A DNA stretch of 64,000 nucleotides, from NCBI GenBank assembly GCA_029168955.1, contig JAPDOI010000063.1:620001-684000 (forward strand), read 5' to 3'. This document shows positions 20,709 to 34,500 of this stretch, piece after piece. Below the pieces are notes generated by a model. That model did not search any database. It worked only from the letters and a program-made list of their open reading frames with translations, and was not told where the DNA came from. Source of the stretch: Aplectana chamaeleonis (Eukaryota; Nematoda; Chromadorea; Rhabditida; Cosmocercidae). A program made the translations under genes and the position numbers. The stretch's first letter is position 1. The number at the start of each line of letters is the position of its first letter.

Positions 20709-23700
20709 TCTTCCCACTGCAGCTCGAAGAAGCTCCCTAAATCCGGCCGTTGCGGACAAAACGCGTAGTTCATCTTCCGACCACACGACCATCCCATCTT
20801 CCACGCATCTGTATAGAACAATTTTTCATTATGACCTGGTCGAATTCAGGAAAACTCTAACACCTTTTAGCAGACGCGCAACCCGCATAGCCTTACACAT
20901 CAGCGTATGTCCGTTCTCTTCATGAATCAGAACTTCTTCACCAGAGTGCCGCAATCGCGAAAACTTCTGACGAACCTTCAAGACAGAGCCTTTCAAATCA
21001 GGAAAATTCACGGATAGGAGGTGACGCTACTTACCTTGGCCAGCTGATCAAATGAGAACGTCTCCGCCACCACCAGCTGAGAAGAAGCGACGTACCTCTC
21101 ATGGTTTCCCCAGCCTAGTCTCACTTTTGGGACAACCTGAAAAGGGACTGTTAGGAGCAGGAGTTGAGCATTCTGCTCACACCTTCTGGGTGAACGGCCA
21201 TTCCTTGTAAGAAGAAGGCCCATCCTCCGAAACTCCTCATAAAGTCCGTCCGAATAAGACTGTCCGCCCACGCGGTCGGCGTGCGAGTGGAGGGACCGCC
21301 AGGAATGAATTTTTCGAACGAGCCTTCTCACGGTTGCAAAGAGCAGACAGGACTAATATCAATAATTCCTCCTATATTCCCGCAAATCATTTTACAATTT
21401 CGAAAAATGTCTTCGCAACGGCCGCTCGGCACGCACGCCGACCGCGTGGGCGGACAGTCTCATCGAGCCGGACCTTACCGACTCCTACGAACTATATCTT
21501 CCGTATTCGAAATGGTTTTAACTTTAATCCAAACTCTCACTAATTTCAGCGCCTGACAGAACTTCTTCGCCGCCGCCATCCGTTTCGAGTACATCAGTCC
21601 CGACACGTCGTCACCATTCAGAACAGCAGCATCCAAAATTCGAATCAGACCATTTGTCGAAACCGTTTCCAGTCGTTTACCATCCACCTGAAATATATGA
21701 TCAATGAGCTTTTCGCTAGGAACAAATGAGGATGCTATCGCAAACGGGGGGGAGGAGGGTACTAGCATCGCACTTCAACACACCCATTTTTCCGCGCCGC
21801 AACAATTCCAGTCTAAGCATTCATTTTGAACAAATTTACCACATATCCAATTCTTTCACTTCCAAAATCAGGAGAGCTGGAACCAAAAAATCCTTCCCCC
21901 CCCCCAAAGCAGTTTTCACGATTAAGAACGGTCCTCGAGTTTTTGCCGTAAATCGAAGTTTCCAGAATGCATTGCAACAAAAATGCTTAAAAGTGGCTAA
22001 AAACACCACTAAAACTTCGATGTGATATGCCCGCCCCGTCCCCCTTTGGGTAGCCCAGGTGAAAAAAAGGAAGGGGCGGGCGTAGCACATTCAAGTTTCG
22101 GGGCCGCACATCGCTATCCATGGCTCGTTTTCCGCCGTTTTTTCGAAACTTTTGTTCTAATGGACCCTGGAACATTTGATATACGGCAGACACCCGAGAG
22201 CCGTTTATATCGTGAACACTACCTTTGGGTCCAAACAAACCCCGAGTTAGTGTCAGGTTGGCGGCTGAATTCAAAACGCGCGCTTAAACTTCGGGACCGC
22301 TATGAAAAATGGGCGTGGCTAAGTGCGATCGCCTGATGCCCCCCATTTGCGATAGCACCGAAATGAGGGACTTATAGTCGGCACGGATCGTACTGATACT
22401 TTGCGTCTTATTGTGAGTTGGCGCAAACTCGGTGTACGTATCCTCTGTTTTGAAGTGAAATTTATTTCCGTTCATCGCGTGCGCCGGAGCGCGTATGATG
22501 CGTATACTTCTCCCCACACTTTCTCGTTGTCTGTACCCTCACTCCGTGAAAGCGCGCGAGGGAACAGAGTAAATCTCGATCGGAACCAGAGGATATGTTT
22601 TAACATAAGCGCACCGAGCTTGCGCCAACTAACAATAAGGAACGCAAAATATCAGTACGATCCGTAACGACTGTATGTTCAACGGTTACAACTGTCAGGC
22701 GTGACAGCCGCATAGTTACGACCACACCCCTTTTCGTAACCATTGCTAATACGCTGTAGACTTTCTTACAAGTTTGTAGGTCGTTGCTCTTTCCACCAAC
22801 AAAACCGTCCTATCCGGGATTCGCATCAGATTATTATCCATCTTCTCCCAGTACTTCTTCCAGACGAAAACGGCATCCTTAATGCGTAAACAGATTATTC
22901 CTTAGTGGGGCGAATATACTGGCAGTACTAGCCTCATCAGACTGAAATTCCTATCCGCAATTGCGGACAACCGCTGTTGCGACACGCACTGCACACGAAG
23001 ACGTGCTGGTTACCGTGGGTAACAGTGATACGACCACGAGGTCCCGGTCCCAGCGCGATTATCTTCAACGCGCGTGATGTAACAGCGGATGTCCGCGAAT
23101 GCGGACCGGAAATTCATTCCGATAAGGACTGTAGGTCATACCCCCGTTGAGATCAATAACTCCGGCTGTGTCGAGGCACGATTCGACAGAATATTGAGCG
23201 AATATTCTGCATATTTCAACTCCTTCACGGTCCTTTCACTAAGTAGAGATGCTGTGAAAGGTGGAAGTCGAGCATTGAAGTCTTCCCGACCATAAAACTG
23301 AAATTAAACCTTCATAAACAATTTTGGAGCGAATTTCAAACATTTAAAACACAACATCTCCACCAGTACCTTCCTCGTGAATCGTCCAAAATACTGATCA
23401 GGGTCAATTTGTTGCCGCTCACCACCACGCTCCCTTCTATCCAGGGTTCTGTTCGGGACCAACCAAAACTTCAGACACTCATCGCGAATATTCCCCTAGA
23501 GCAATTAGCATCTTTAGGATGTATTCTGCACAAAAAAGTGCACACCAAAGACCAACCTGGTCCTTATCTAGCAATGAGTTGTTCTTAGCGTAACTCAGAT
23601 ATTTCTGCAAATAAGTCGCCTGTCGCACACCTAACCTCAAATATACTAAAACTTCAACTCCAATTTTCCTACAATTAATTTCCAAAAAAGCGAAGTCGTC

Positions 23701-26700
23701 ACCTTTCATTATGTTCAACCACATAATTGAAAAACACTTCATCACTTCGGAGCGTCTCCAGCGGAACAATACTAGTAACATCCTGTGAAGATTTGGCCTT
23801 TTCAAGCTTGTCCAACTCCTTATTGACCCTACAAACGTCTTGTGAGTACGGTAGAACATACTGTAGAGACGATACCATAGACACCAACTTCTTCAAATAA
23901 TCACGCACCGCATCCGAGTAGTTTTTGCGCAAACCCTTACAAATGATGTACCTGAAATACCAGTGAAGTTTTCTTTTTTCAAACAGTTGGAGCCCACGGT
24001 TACGCGACGCACACGCACGCAGGTATTGGCCAACAAATAATTCAGTTTCATTCCGCCTTAGACGTACATTTTCGTATGTTTTACCTCCTCACCTTCCGGA
24101 GAACCATTTTTTTCAAACAGTTGGACCACGCGCTCACGCAACGCAGACGCACGCAAATACTTGCTCAATCAATGGGTCAACTTCCTGCCGTCTTCGGTGT
24201 ACCTACTACATCTCAATAAATACTAAAGTTTGTTTTCCAAACGAGTGGAACCTCCCACTTACGACGCAGCGACGCACACGCAATCGAATAATCTTTAATC
24301 GACAGTTTCGTTTCCTCAAAAGTACATGTTCCTGCATATTGCCTTCCCCTTACAGGAAACAGAAAAAAAGATTTTTAACAGCTAGAGACCAAGCTTACGC
24401 GGAGCACAGCACGCACGCGAATAGTCGCTAATCGATATAAATGTTTCTTGATTTATAAAAAAATAACAAAAATGAAAGCAACAAACCTTTCTGAATTCGC
24501 TGGACGACTAGTATGAGGTTTGTGCAGTGACACCTGGTCGTATGCAACGTACATCAGGTAGATCAAACCCACACTAAACACATCATCAATCAATAGGGGT
24601 TCTAGAAGGAGGAAGCCAATGTCCCTAACACGCTCGCCACGCGTTGCACATAACTCTCTTGACAGTGACGGTGCCGCCGACGCTACTGATCAGCACAACA
24701 TTCATCATTTATACGCAGCCACAACCCGTCAAATAAGCTTTCATAATAAGGAACTTTTGAACCAGTTACATGCAAGGTCCGAGCAACATGTTGTGTTTAT
24801 TGAGGAACTTGATAGCAAGAAGTAATAAATCCTAAGAAGTAATCTATTCTGCTGATTTATGTCCCATGCAAGTTCAAATGTAGCACAAACTCATGGAAAA
24901 ACAAGTTACCTACGGGATAAACAAAACAAGATCTGAAAATGCCCGAAAAAGAAAGATAAATGGCAAAACACAGCAAGTTGCATGCAGCCATCAAACATCT
25001 TGCGCTCAGTTGGCAGACAACATGTTTTAATGTTCCCGAGAAAATGATGAAATTTTTGACGGTCACGTCCCGAAAATGGGCGCTAGTCACTACAAAAGTC
25101 GCTATTCTCAGCAACTTTCGAGCAAGTTACCTGTAACTTTAGCGCTGACTACTTGAAGGCTTCACGCAAATGAATTCTTTCATTTTTTTCACGTTAGATG
25201 CAAACTCTGAACTTGCATATAACTAAAACAATGGGCAAAAAAATCACTCAAGTTACTTGCGAGGCCAAAACATCAATTTGCGTGCGGCTTTAGGGCAGCA
25301 TGCGCTAAAGTCGCACGCAACTTGTTCAAATTTTTTCAATCCTTACAGGTATTCATACCGATTTCCGGGAAATTCACCGCAGATTACCTGAGAGCTTCAC
25401 GCAGCATGCTGCGGTTAACTTGTACGCAATTTGCTCCCCCATTATTCTATATTACAAGCGGACTCTGAACTTGGCATATACAGCGAAGTCAGCGAAAAAA
25501 AAACTACCCGCGCGCGATAAACACAACGAGGTATGTGAAACCTTCAAATAAATTTCTCCAAGGCTGCAGATAACATGCTCAGTAATCTCATACTTTGAGG
25601 CCACTATGATTGCTGCGGGCTGTCCCATGTCGCAATGCAAACAAAAACTTCAATTCCAAACGCACAATCGCGTCCGTGATTGCGGGTATCCGCGCTGCGA
25701 CCCGCCGCGCTTCCTTTTTTAGAGAGAAACTGTCGTGGAACGAATACAGTGCGTTCGGAAATGATAGGGACACCTCTAAAAAATGAGATTTTCAAAAAAA
25801 TTCTGGGAATGGTGATGAATACTGTTCATCAATGAATTCAGCGTGATAAAAAACCTCTGTTCGCAACTTCTTTGAAACCGTGCCTGATTTTATTAGATTT
25901 TGCCTTTACATATAAAAAATTTCACCGTTCGGAAATGATAGGGACACCCTGCAAAAAATGGGATTTTTCACTTTGAACAAAATTTCCCGTTACAAGTTCA
26001 CTACATGAACGCAACACGAGGACACTCAACATCTTTATTCCAATCATGGGCCGTGGTACATCGCTTACTGTTTCCGAACAAGCCAAAATACGTGCCCTCA
26101 ACGCTGCCGGACTGAGCCAACGTCTAGTTGCCTCCCAGCTCGGACGTTCCCCCAACTGCATCAGCCAGTTCCTACGAGATCCAGACTCCTACGGCTTGGC
26201 GAAGAGTCCTGGACGCCCAAGAAAGGTCAGCGGCAGGGATGCACGGAGGATAAGCCGACTCTGCTCAAACAGTAGTCTGTCTCTCAACCAAATGAGGGCT
26301 CAGTTGCCGCTCAATGTGTCGAAGACTACTGTTTGGAGCGTCGTAAACGCAGACGAAAACATCGTCCGCCAAGTGATGAAGAAGGCTCCATCACTCTCAG
26401 AAGCCCACAAAGAAGCTCGACTCCGGTTTGCAAGGAATAACATGGCAACAGACTGGTCAGAGGTATGGGATTCTTTAAAAACCCGATAAAATTTAAAAAG
26501 ATAAAGGCGACATGTTCAGGTAATTTTCTCCGACGAAAAGAAGTTTAACCTTGTTGGACCTGACGGTGCTCGATGCTACTGGAGAGATCTTCGCAAGGAT
26601 CCGATGCTATTTAGTCTAAGAAATTTCGGAGGCGGTTCGCTGATGTGTTGGGGAGCATTCTGCAGCGAAGGTGTTTTGGAAATCGCCTCCACTTCATGTC

Positions 26701-29700
26701 GGATGGATTCGGAGGAGTATCAAGAAACATTGCGTGCGCATCTTCTGCCGTTCTTCACTGGAAACAGACGTCAACGCTACATTTTCCAGCAAGATAACGC
26801 TGCGGTCCATGTCTCCAGATCCACAAAGGCGTGGCTTCAACAAAACCGAGTTCGCGTGATGGAATGGCCCGCGTGTAGTCCTGACTGCAACCCGATAGAG
26901 AATATCTGGGGCATAATTGTGCGCCAGATTTACGCAAATAACAAGCAGTATGGGACCGTAGGCGTGCTAAAGCCCGCTGTTCTCGAAGCCTGGAGAAATT
27001 TGGATAAAAATGTGATATCCAATTTGATCACTTCTATGCCGAATAGAATTTTTGAATTATTTTTCAACTCTGGAGGTGCGATATCATATTAGATTTCATG
27101 TATGTGTGTGTTTTGTTCATTCCTTGTTTGATAATTTTTGTTTTTCAATAGTGTCCCTATCATTTCCGAACGACGAATAATGTGATAATTTAAAATAAAA
27201 TATAACATTATCGCGCTATTGTTATAGAAACAAGTGAACATAGGTTATTTACCTTGCTGAATTCATTGATGAGCATTACCGAACGCCGCACGCTATTTAA
27301 ACATAAAGACTCTGGTTTTCAGAGGTGTCCCTATCATTTCCTAACGCACTGTATAGCGCGGACATTAATGACGATGTAAATTTATATAGTGACAGCTCGT
27401 GCACGCGGACGCGTCGCGTGTCAGAACTGCGGCTGGGCCCGCAATGGCGGACGTAAATTAACCGCTGGGCGGTACTGAAATCATAACTAGCGCCAGGTGC
27501 TCACTCAAATAACCAAAAATCAATCAAAAACTTTTGACCTTCAAAACTTTGCAACCCAAAAAAAAACATAAACCCTACCTGAAAGGTGTGAACAAGTCGA
27601 ACAGCTTACAGAAGAAATTACCACCTTCACGTACTATACAGAGTGAGACCAGCAACTGACACAGATACAGACGTTTAGACAGAATTTCCTGAATACACAT
27701 ACTGTGATTTTTCATTTTTTGAGCTTTTTTTCCGAAAAAATGTTGTTCGGCACCTGAATATTTTCTTGCCCTTCCACACTGAACCCACCATCGGCCATCA
27801 TCAGATCCACACCTGCCTCGTTGGTACCTGAAGACGCTGAATTTATGGTTTCAAACCTTTTTCATACTTGAAATTTTAAACGTTTCAAACGAAACCTGGA
27901 CACCTGTCTATATAAATTAGGATTTTTTCAGGCAAATTCCACAATTTCATCCGAATCCAAATCCAACATTATTCATCGTATAAATCAGGAATGCCTGAGG
28001 CCAAAATCTAAGGCTTTTCAGAAAAGTTGCTTATTTTCAAATCAAGATCGACTATGTTAATAACAAATTCGAGACCCTTCGAGTCAGTTTTGATGTTTTT
28101 TTGAGCGAAATCTAACATTTTCTAGCAGGGGTCTGACATCTCTAAGGAAAATAAGGCACTTTTGAAGCGAAAATCGAACACTCCATAGCGAAATTCAAAA
28201 CATTTCGGCACAAAAAGGCATTATCGTAGAAAATCAAACACTTTTTATCCAGATTGAACATCTTTTATGGTAAATAAGGTATGTTTGAAGCCGAAATCGA
28301 ACATTTTACAGCGAATTCGATAGTTTTCAAATCATAACTATAAGCTTTCATAGCAAATTGCACGCTTTCCAAGTTAAGAATTTGAATAACATAATTGAAA
28401 CCTCTCACTGCTTATCAAAAGCGAACAACTTCCCACACAAAAAGTTCGATTATCGAGAATAAATCAAATTTCTGCCTCCTATGACCTAGAACTTCTAAGC
28501 AAAATTTGAGTTTAAAGGCCAAATCCAACACTTCTCTCAAACTGTATGCGGCGACGGGACATCCCGAAAGTCATGTAATTTGACATGTTCCGGAGCAGAG
28601 TATTTACTTTCCCGTGTTTTTCATGTCACCAACAGTGGCCGTTTTCTCGTTTAAAGCCGGGATCATACTTTCCGCGACCGGCACAGACAATACATATCAG
28701 GCGTATCGATTTTTGGTCGATATTGATTGTAAACATTGCGTCGCGTCGCCAGTCGCTGGAAGTATGATCCCGGCCTATGGTGCTGAAAATTCTTCCCCAT
28801 GATGGTGGGTCTTCCGCGTTCCACGCGCGCGCGGCATTCACCAGACCGCGACGTGCACGCACGCGAGTGGACAATGTCATGGAGCCAAAAAAAAAACAAG
28901 AAAAAAACTCCGCACCTTTCATAATGAACTCCTCCAGGGAGTTGATATTCTCCGGATTCATCACATCTCCGTCACCCGCCGTTCCATAGAAAGGCTCAAA
29001 ATAGTGCGCGGAAGACGCCGTGAACTTGCCAAGCTTGAAGTCGTCTTTTCCTTCAATATAACACTTCTTCTCAATCAATCAACCTACTTTAACTCAAGAA
29101 TACTCAAGAAAAACCACAAACCTTTCAATGTAAATCCGAATCCTTTGACATTATAGAACGCTTTTCGCCATAGCATATACTCTGAAAATCCTCCCGGACC
29201 GGCACATACATCGGCAAAGTAGAAGAGAGGATCCTCCCGATCAGAGTTCGAATTGGGCCGATCCCCTGTCAGTGGATTTTTGTTCTAAACACAGTAAAAA
29301 CGCTCTATAGAACGATTGTTCAGAGAGAAACATTAAAAATACATCCCAATTTACTCTGAATCGAATCATTTTTGTCGAAAACTTTTTCAATTCCGTCAAA
29401 ATTTGCAATAATTTGGCTGAATTTTGCGCAGAAAGTCGCATTTCTCGTTGGAACACAAATAATTTTTCATATTTTTTCTCTGAAACTCTTTAAATACATT
29501 ACCAAAAGCGTCTCCTTCGTCTCGCCACTGAACAGAAAGTCGTATATGCGATCGAGATTGGCCACTTTCATCGCAGCGCGATTCTGAAAGAAGGCGGCTC
29601 CAATCGTTTCATACGGATTCGCACGCGTTCGCGCTTCGCGGAGCTCACGATCCGGAACCACATCAAACACCTAAAAATCAATGAATCATAATCCTCAGCA

Positions 29701-30058
29701 TAATTCCGTAGAAAAAATACCTAAAAACTCACACATTTCGATTTCAGCATATTTGCAAGTATTTCGCCATCGCAAAACTGGGTTTCATCGTCAATGGTCA
29801 TCTTTTTCTAAAACTCAACACTGAAACAAACTAACCAAAGCAAAAAAAAACTTAACTTCAAAAAAAACAGGGTAAAAGCGAAGAGAAAACTGAAGGTTAT
29901 GAACGCTCCAGAAAATTGGAAAGAAAATACGAAGAAACGGGCAACAAAAAACAACAAAAAATATAAGGATTCGATACAGGCGAAGGGAAAGGAAATGAAT
30001 AAATCTGGAGAAAGCATGGTCGAGGAGAGAGAGAGAGAGAGGCGTAGTGAAAGAAGGC

Positions 30059-30106
<48 letters not shown>

Positions 30107-31431
30107 GATAGAGAATGGAAGGTAAGAGCGAGAAAGCAGGAGAAAGAGACAGCTCCAGAGGGGAGAGCGGGAAGGTAGAGGGAGCGAAGGAACGAAATAT
30201 AAGGTGAATAAATGAAAGAGCGAATGAAGGAGGAAAAGAAAGGGAGAGCTTGAGAGAGAAATAAGACAGGAGAAGAAAGACAAAAAAGAGAGCGAGCGGA
30301 AGAGAGAGGAAAGTGAAAAAGAAAGAGCGCGAGAGAAGAAGTGATAGAGAGGAAGGACAAGAAAAACGTAAAGTATCTAGAACGCGGGTCGAAGAGAAAG
30401 CGCGTGAGGAAAGAGGAAGAGAGAGAGAGAGAAAGAGAAGGAACACGGAAAGGCGAGGGAATCTGTTGGGGAAGCCAAAAATATATAAGGAGAAATGAAG
30501 AGGGACGAGGACGAGATGGAATTAGCACACGAGAAAGAGAGAGTTAGAGAGAGGGTGGGAGAGGCAGAGAAAGGGAGAATAAAAGCCAGCCAGAGCGTGA
30601 GAACGTAGGAGAGAAAAATCGGGAGAGAAAGAGATAGGTTGGCGAGAGAAGGGAGAAGGAACCAGAAAAGGCAAAAAAGGCGAGCGAGCAACAACGACAG
30701 AGTGGATGCGATAAGGAGAGCACTAGGTACAGAGAGAGCGAGCGCGCAGAGTGTGGAAGCTGAAAAATATACAAAGGAAAACAATAGAAGGAGCGAGAAA
30801 AATTTAAAAACCAGGGAGCAAGCGAGAGCGAGGGAAAAAGAGAGAAAGAAGAGAGACAAAATGAAGAGAAAAGGAAGGCGCTGTAGAGAAAAAAGAGAGG
30901 GAAGAAAAGGAAAAAAGAGAGGATTACTAGGGACTAAAAAAGAACGAAAAAACGAAAGAGTGAGATACTGAGAGAAACTGAGCGCAGGAAGGACGGCGGG
31001 AGGAGAGAGGGGGAGGAGAGGAGAGAGAGAGGGTGAAGAGAGAAGAAGAGGAAGAGAAGACGAGGACGAGAAGAAGAGGAAGAGAAGAGAGGGAGAGGGA
31101 GAAGGGAAGAAATGAGACAGAAAAATAAAGGGAGGAGAGAGGGAGTGGGAGGGAAGAAGGGGTAGAGAGAGAGCAGGGGAGGACAGAGGAACCGAAAGAG
31201 AACCAATATAGAGAGGAGCCGACCGAGCGTTGGAGGTAGGAGGGGTAAGGGAGCGAGGGAGGAAGAGTTGAAGGAAGAGAATTAGAGAAAGAAAGGAGAG
31301 GGAAAGAGGAAAAGAAGAGAAAAGGCAAGAGAAATATTAGAGAGAACGAGAGGGTGTATATAGAGAAAGAAATAGCGGAGAGAGAGAGAGAGAGAGAGAA
31401 TGGGATGCGGACAGGAGCCGACCGAACGCTG

Positions 31432-31482
<51 letters not shown>

Positions 31483-31530
31483 CAAGACTGGGGAGATGGA
31501 TGGAAAGAAACTGGAGGAGAGAGAGAGGGA

Positions 31531-31596
<66 letters not shown>

Positions 31597-34500
31597 AGGA
31601 GAACTGGAAAGACAGAAGGCAACACAGGGTGACACATAGAAAAAGGAGAAGGTAGGAGGAGAAGGAGGAGAAACGAGAAAAGAAGCCAGTGAGCAAATAG
31701 AGCACGGCAGAAAAGGAAAGGAGAACAAAGGAAAATAAAGAGCGCGGAAGAGTTGTAGAGATAACGGAAGAAAGCGAAGATAGCTAGCTCGAAAACCAGA
31801 AAGAGACAGAAAGGATAGGGATATATACTGTGCTTATCTGGGTCAAATTCCGGTCCGCAAATGCGTCTCGATACGCCTTGCAGCCGCACGCTCCCAAATC
31901 AAAAAAGCTTCCAGCGCCGCAGCCGCCGATTTGTTGACTCTAGATGGGTTTTGGAAACTGGAAACTAAGAGAATTTAGAGAAAATTGAGTAAAAAAGCCA
32001 CATCGAGTCGGCTTTGGCGCTGGAAACCCGACTGACTCGAGCGCGTGCGGCCGTAAAGCGTGTCGAGACGCAATTGCGGACCGGAACTCGGCCCAGATAA
32101 GCACAGTAGATAGATGGAGAGAGAGAGAATCCTTGCGTGAAAACGATAACTAAGCGGACTATAACTCACAGTTCCGATTTTAATCCACTCAGTTCCCTCA
32201 AGATTGTCCACCACCCATTCCCGGGTGCTATCCGGGCACTCTGGAAGCCACTTCACATGTTCCTCGATGGTTTTCTCCTCTTTAGACTCATCCCACGTCT
32301 CCGAAAAATCGCGACCAACCGTCTAAAAGTCAAGAAAACTATCGATCGCTTCATGCCCAAACGGGAACTTTCATACCTTAGTGATGTCATGGCCAAGACC
32401 GACACGACCGCGCTGCGTTGACAAAGCTATCGGTTCAGTTGTGCCTGAAGATGGGTGAATAAGACCTTTTATGAGCTATTCACACTTCGGCGCAGCGCCA
32501 AACGCAGCGTATATGACAAAGCCGTAGCGCCGTACTGTACCTTGTTTTGCCTTTCCAAGACCCGTTCCTTCCTTGTATCCCATAGCAGCCATCATTCGCT
32601 CGGCGTTTGTCATCTGCTTCGGCTCCTGCGGTTCGACCGCCGCGATTTTCGCGGTCGGAGGCTCAAAGTCATCTTCGGACGAGTCTGACAGTTCACCATC
32701 AGCAGAATCAGTGACACGACGTCTTTTACCCTGAAAACGCCCAAGTTTACTCATCGAAAAGATCTGAAACGTGTGATCTCCCGAAAAAAAAACAGAAGAC
32801 AGACCTTGTAGTGGACATTTTCCTCATCGAACTCCTCCCGCAGATCCTCATGTTTCGCACGTTGCAAGGCGGACAACCGGTCCTTGCTGACCGGATTTGC
32901 ATCCGATTCGGAATCCTGTACGGAGAAAAAGTAAACCCTATGAGTGATCCATGAGAATTCAATTATGGTGAGAAGTTTTAGGCGAGTACACTTCAAGGGT
33001 AGTCATTACACACCAATTACAGAAACAAGGCGGGTGGGCCCTGGGGCATTGGATACGGAGATAAGTTCGGGGTGGGTAAACTTCATGGGAGGTTTAGAGG
33101 ACATCAGTGATGGGAAATCCGTAGAACATCGATTAGGGAGAAGTAGGTGACTAAACTTCAAGGGTAGTCATGAGGCATCAATTGCGGGGACAAATTGGGA
33201 GGGCTGAATAAGCTTCGTGGGTGGGCCTTGGGACATCGAGTAAGGAGAGATAAGTTGGAGATGAATAAACTTTAAGAGTGGTCCATGGGTGATCTAATAA
33301 GGAAGAAAGTTGTGCACGGGAACACTTCACTAGTGGTTTATAGGACATTAAGAATGGGAAACCAGTTGATGATACTTTATAGGTTGCCCAAGGACATGAA
33401 ATATGGCACAAGCTGCGAATGAGTAAACTTTATGGGTCGTCAATAAGATATCGATTGCGGAAGCAAATTGGGGATAGGTGAGAAAGAAGCTGAGGATGAG
33501 AAAACTTGGAGGGTAGTCATGAGACATTAATTACGGAGACAAGTTGGGACGATTGAGTAAACTACGTGGGTGGGCCTTAGGACTACATTTAAGGAGAAAC
33601 AAGTTGGAGATGAAATAACTTCATGGGTGGTTCATGATCGATCTGATAAGGAAAGGAGATGTGGATGGGCCAACTTCATGGATGGTCCATGAGAATTCAA
33701 ATACGGAAAGTAGTCGGGAATAAGTAAACCCTATTGATGATCCTAACTAGATCGATTACGGAAAGAATTTGTAGGTGAGTAAACTTCAAGGGTGGTCATG
33801 AGACATGAATTACAGAGACATGTTGGGAGGACAGAGTAAACTTCGTGGGTAGGCCTTAAGACATCGAGTATGTAGATGAATTGGGGATGAATAAACTTCA
33901 TGGGCGGTTCACGATTGAATTGGTAAGGAAATAAGTTGTAGATGAGTAACTTCAAGGTCGATCCGCAGAACATCTTTTACGGAAGCAAACTGGGGATAGT
34001 TGAACCTCATGGGTAACCCACAGGAAATCGATAACCGAGAGAAGTTGAGAATGAGTAAACTTCAAGGGTGGTCATGTGACACCAATTACGGAAACAAGAT
34101 TGAGAGGACCAAGCAAACTTCGTGGGTGGGCCTTAAGACATCGAATATGTAGAAAAATTGAGGATGAATAAACTTCATGGGTGGTTCACGATTGAATTAG
34201 TAAGGAAAGAAGTTGTATATGAGTAACTTCACGGTCGATCAGCAGAACATCTATTACGGAAGCAAATTGGGGATGAGTGAACTTCATGGGTAATCCATAG
34301 GAAATCAATCGATTACCGAGAGAAGTTGAGAATGAGTAAACTTCAAGGGTGGTCATGTGACATATTTTACGGAAACAAGATTGTGAGGACCAAGTAAACT
34401 TCGTGGGTGGGCCTTAGGACCTCGAATATGGAGGTATTATGCTTATCTGAGCCAAATTCCGGTCCGCAATTGCGTCTCGACACGCTTTGCGGCCGCACGC

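Noticed and set aside
29808..31889. Very long Ser/Leu-rich open frames on the minus strand (up to 320 codons)
   Set aside because: They are produced by the GA/CT microsatellite: several frames are open at once, there is no amino-acid diversity, and they lie in a CMTR1 intron.
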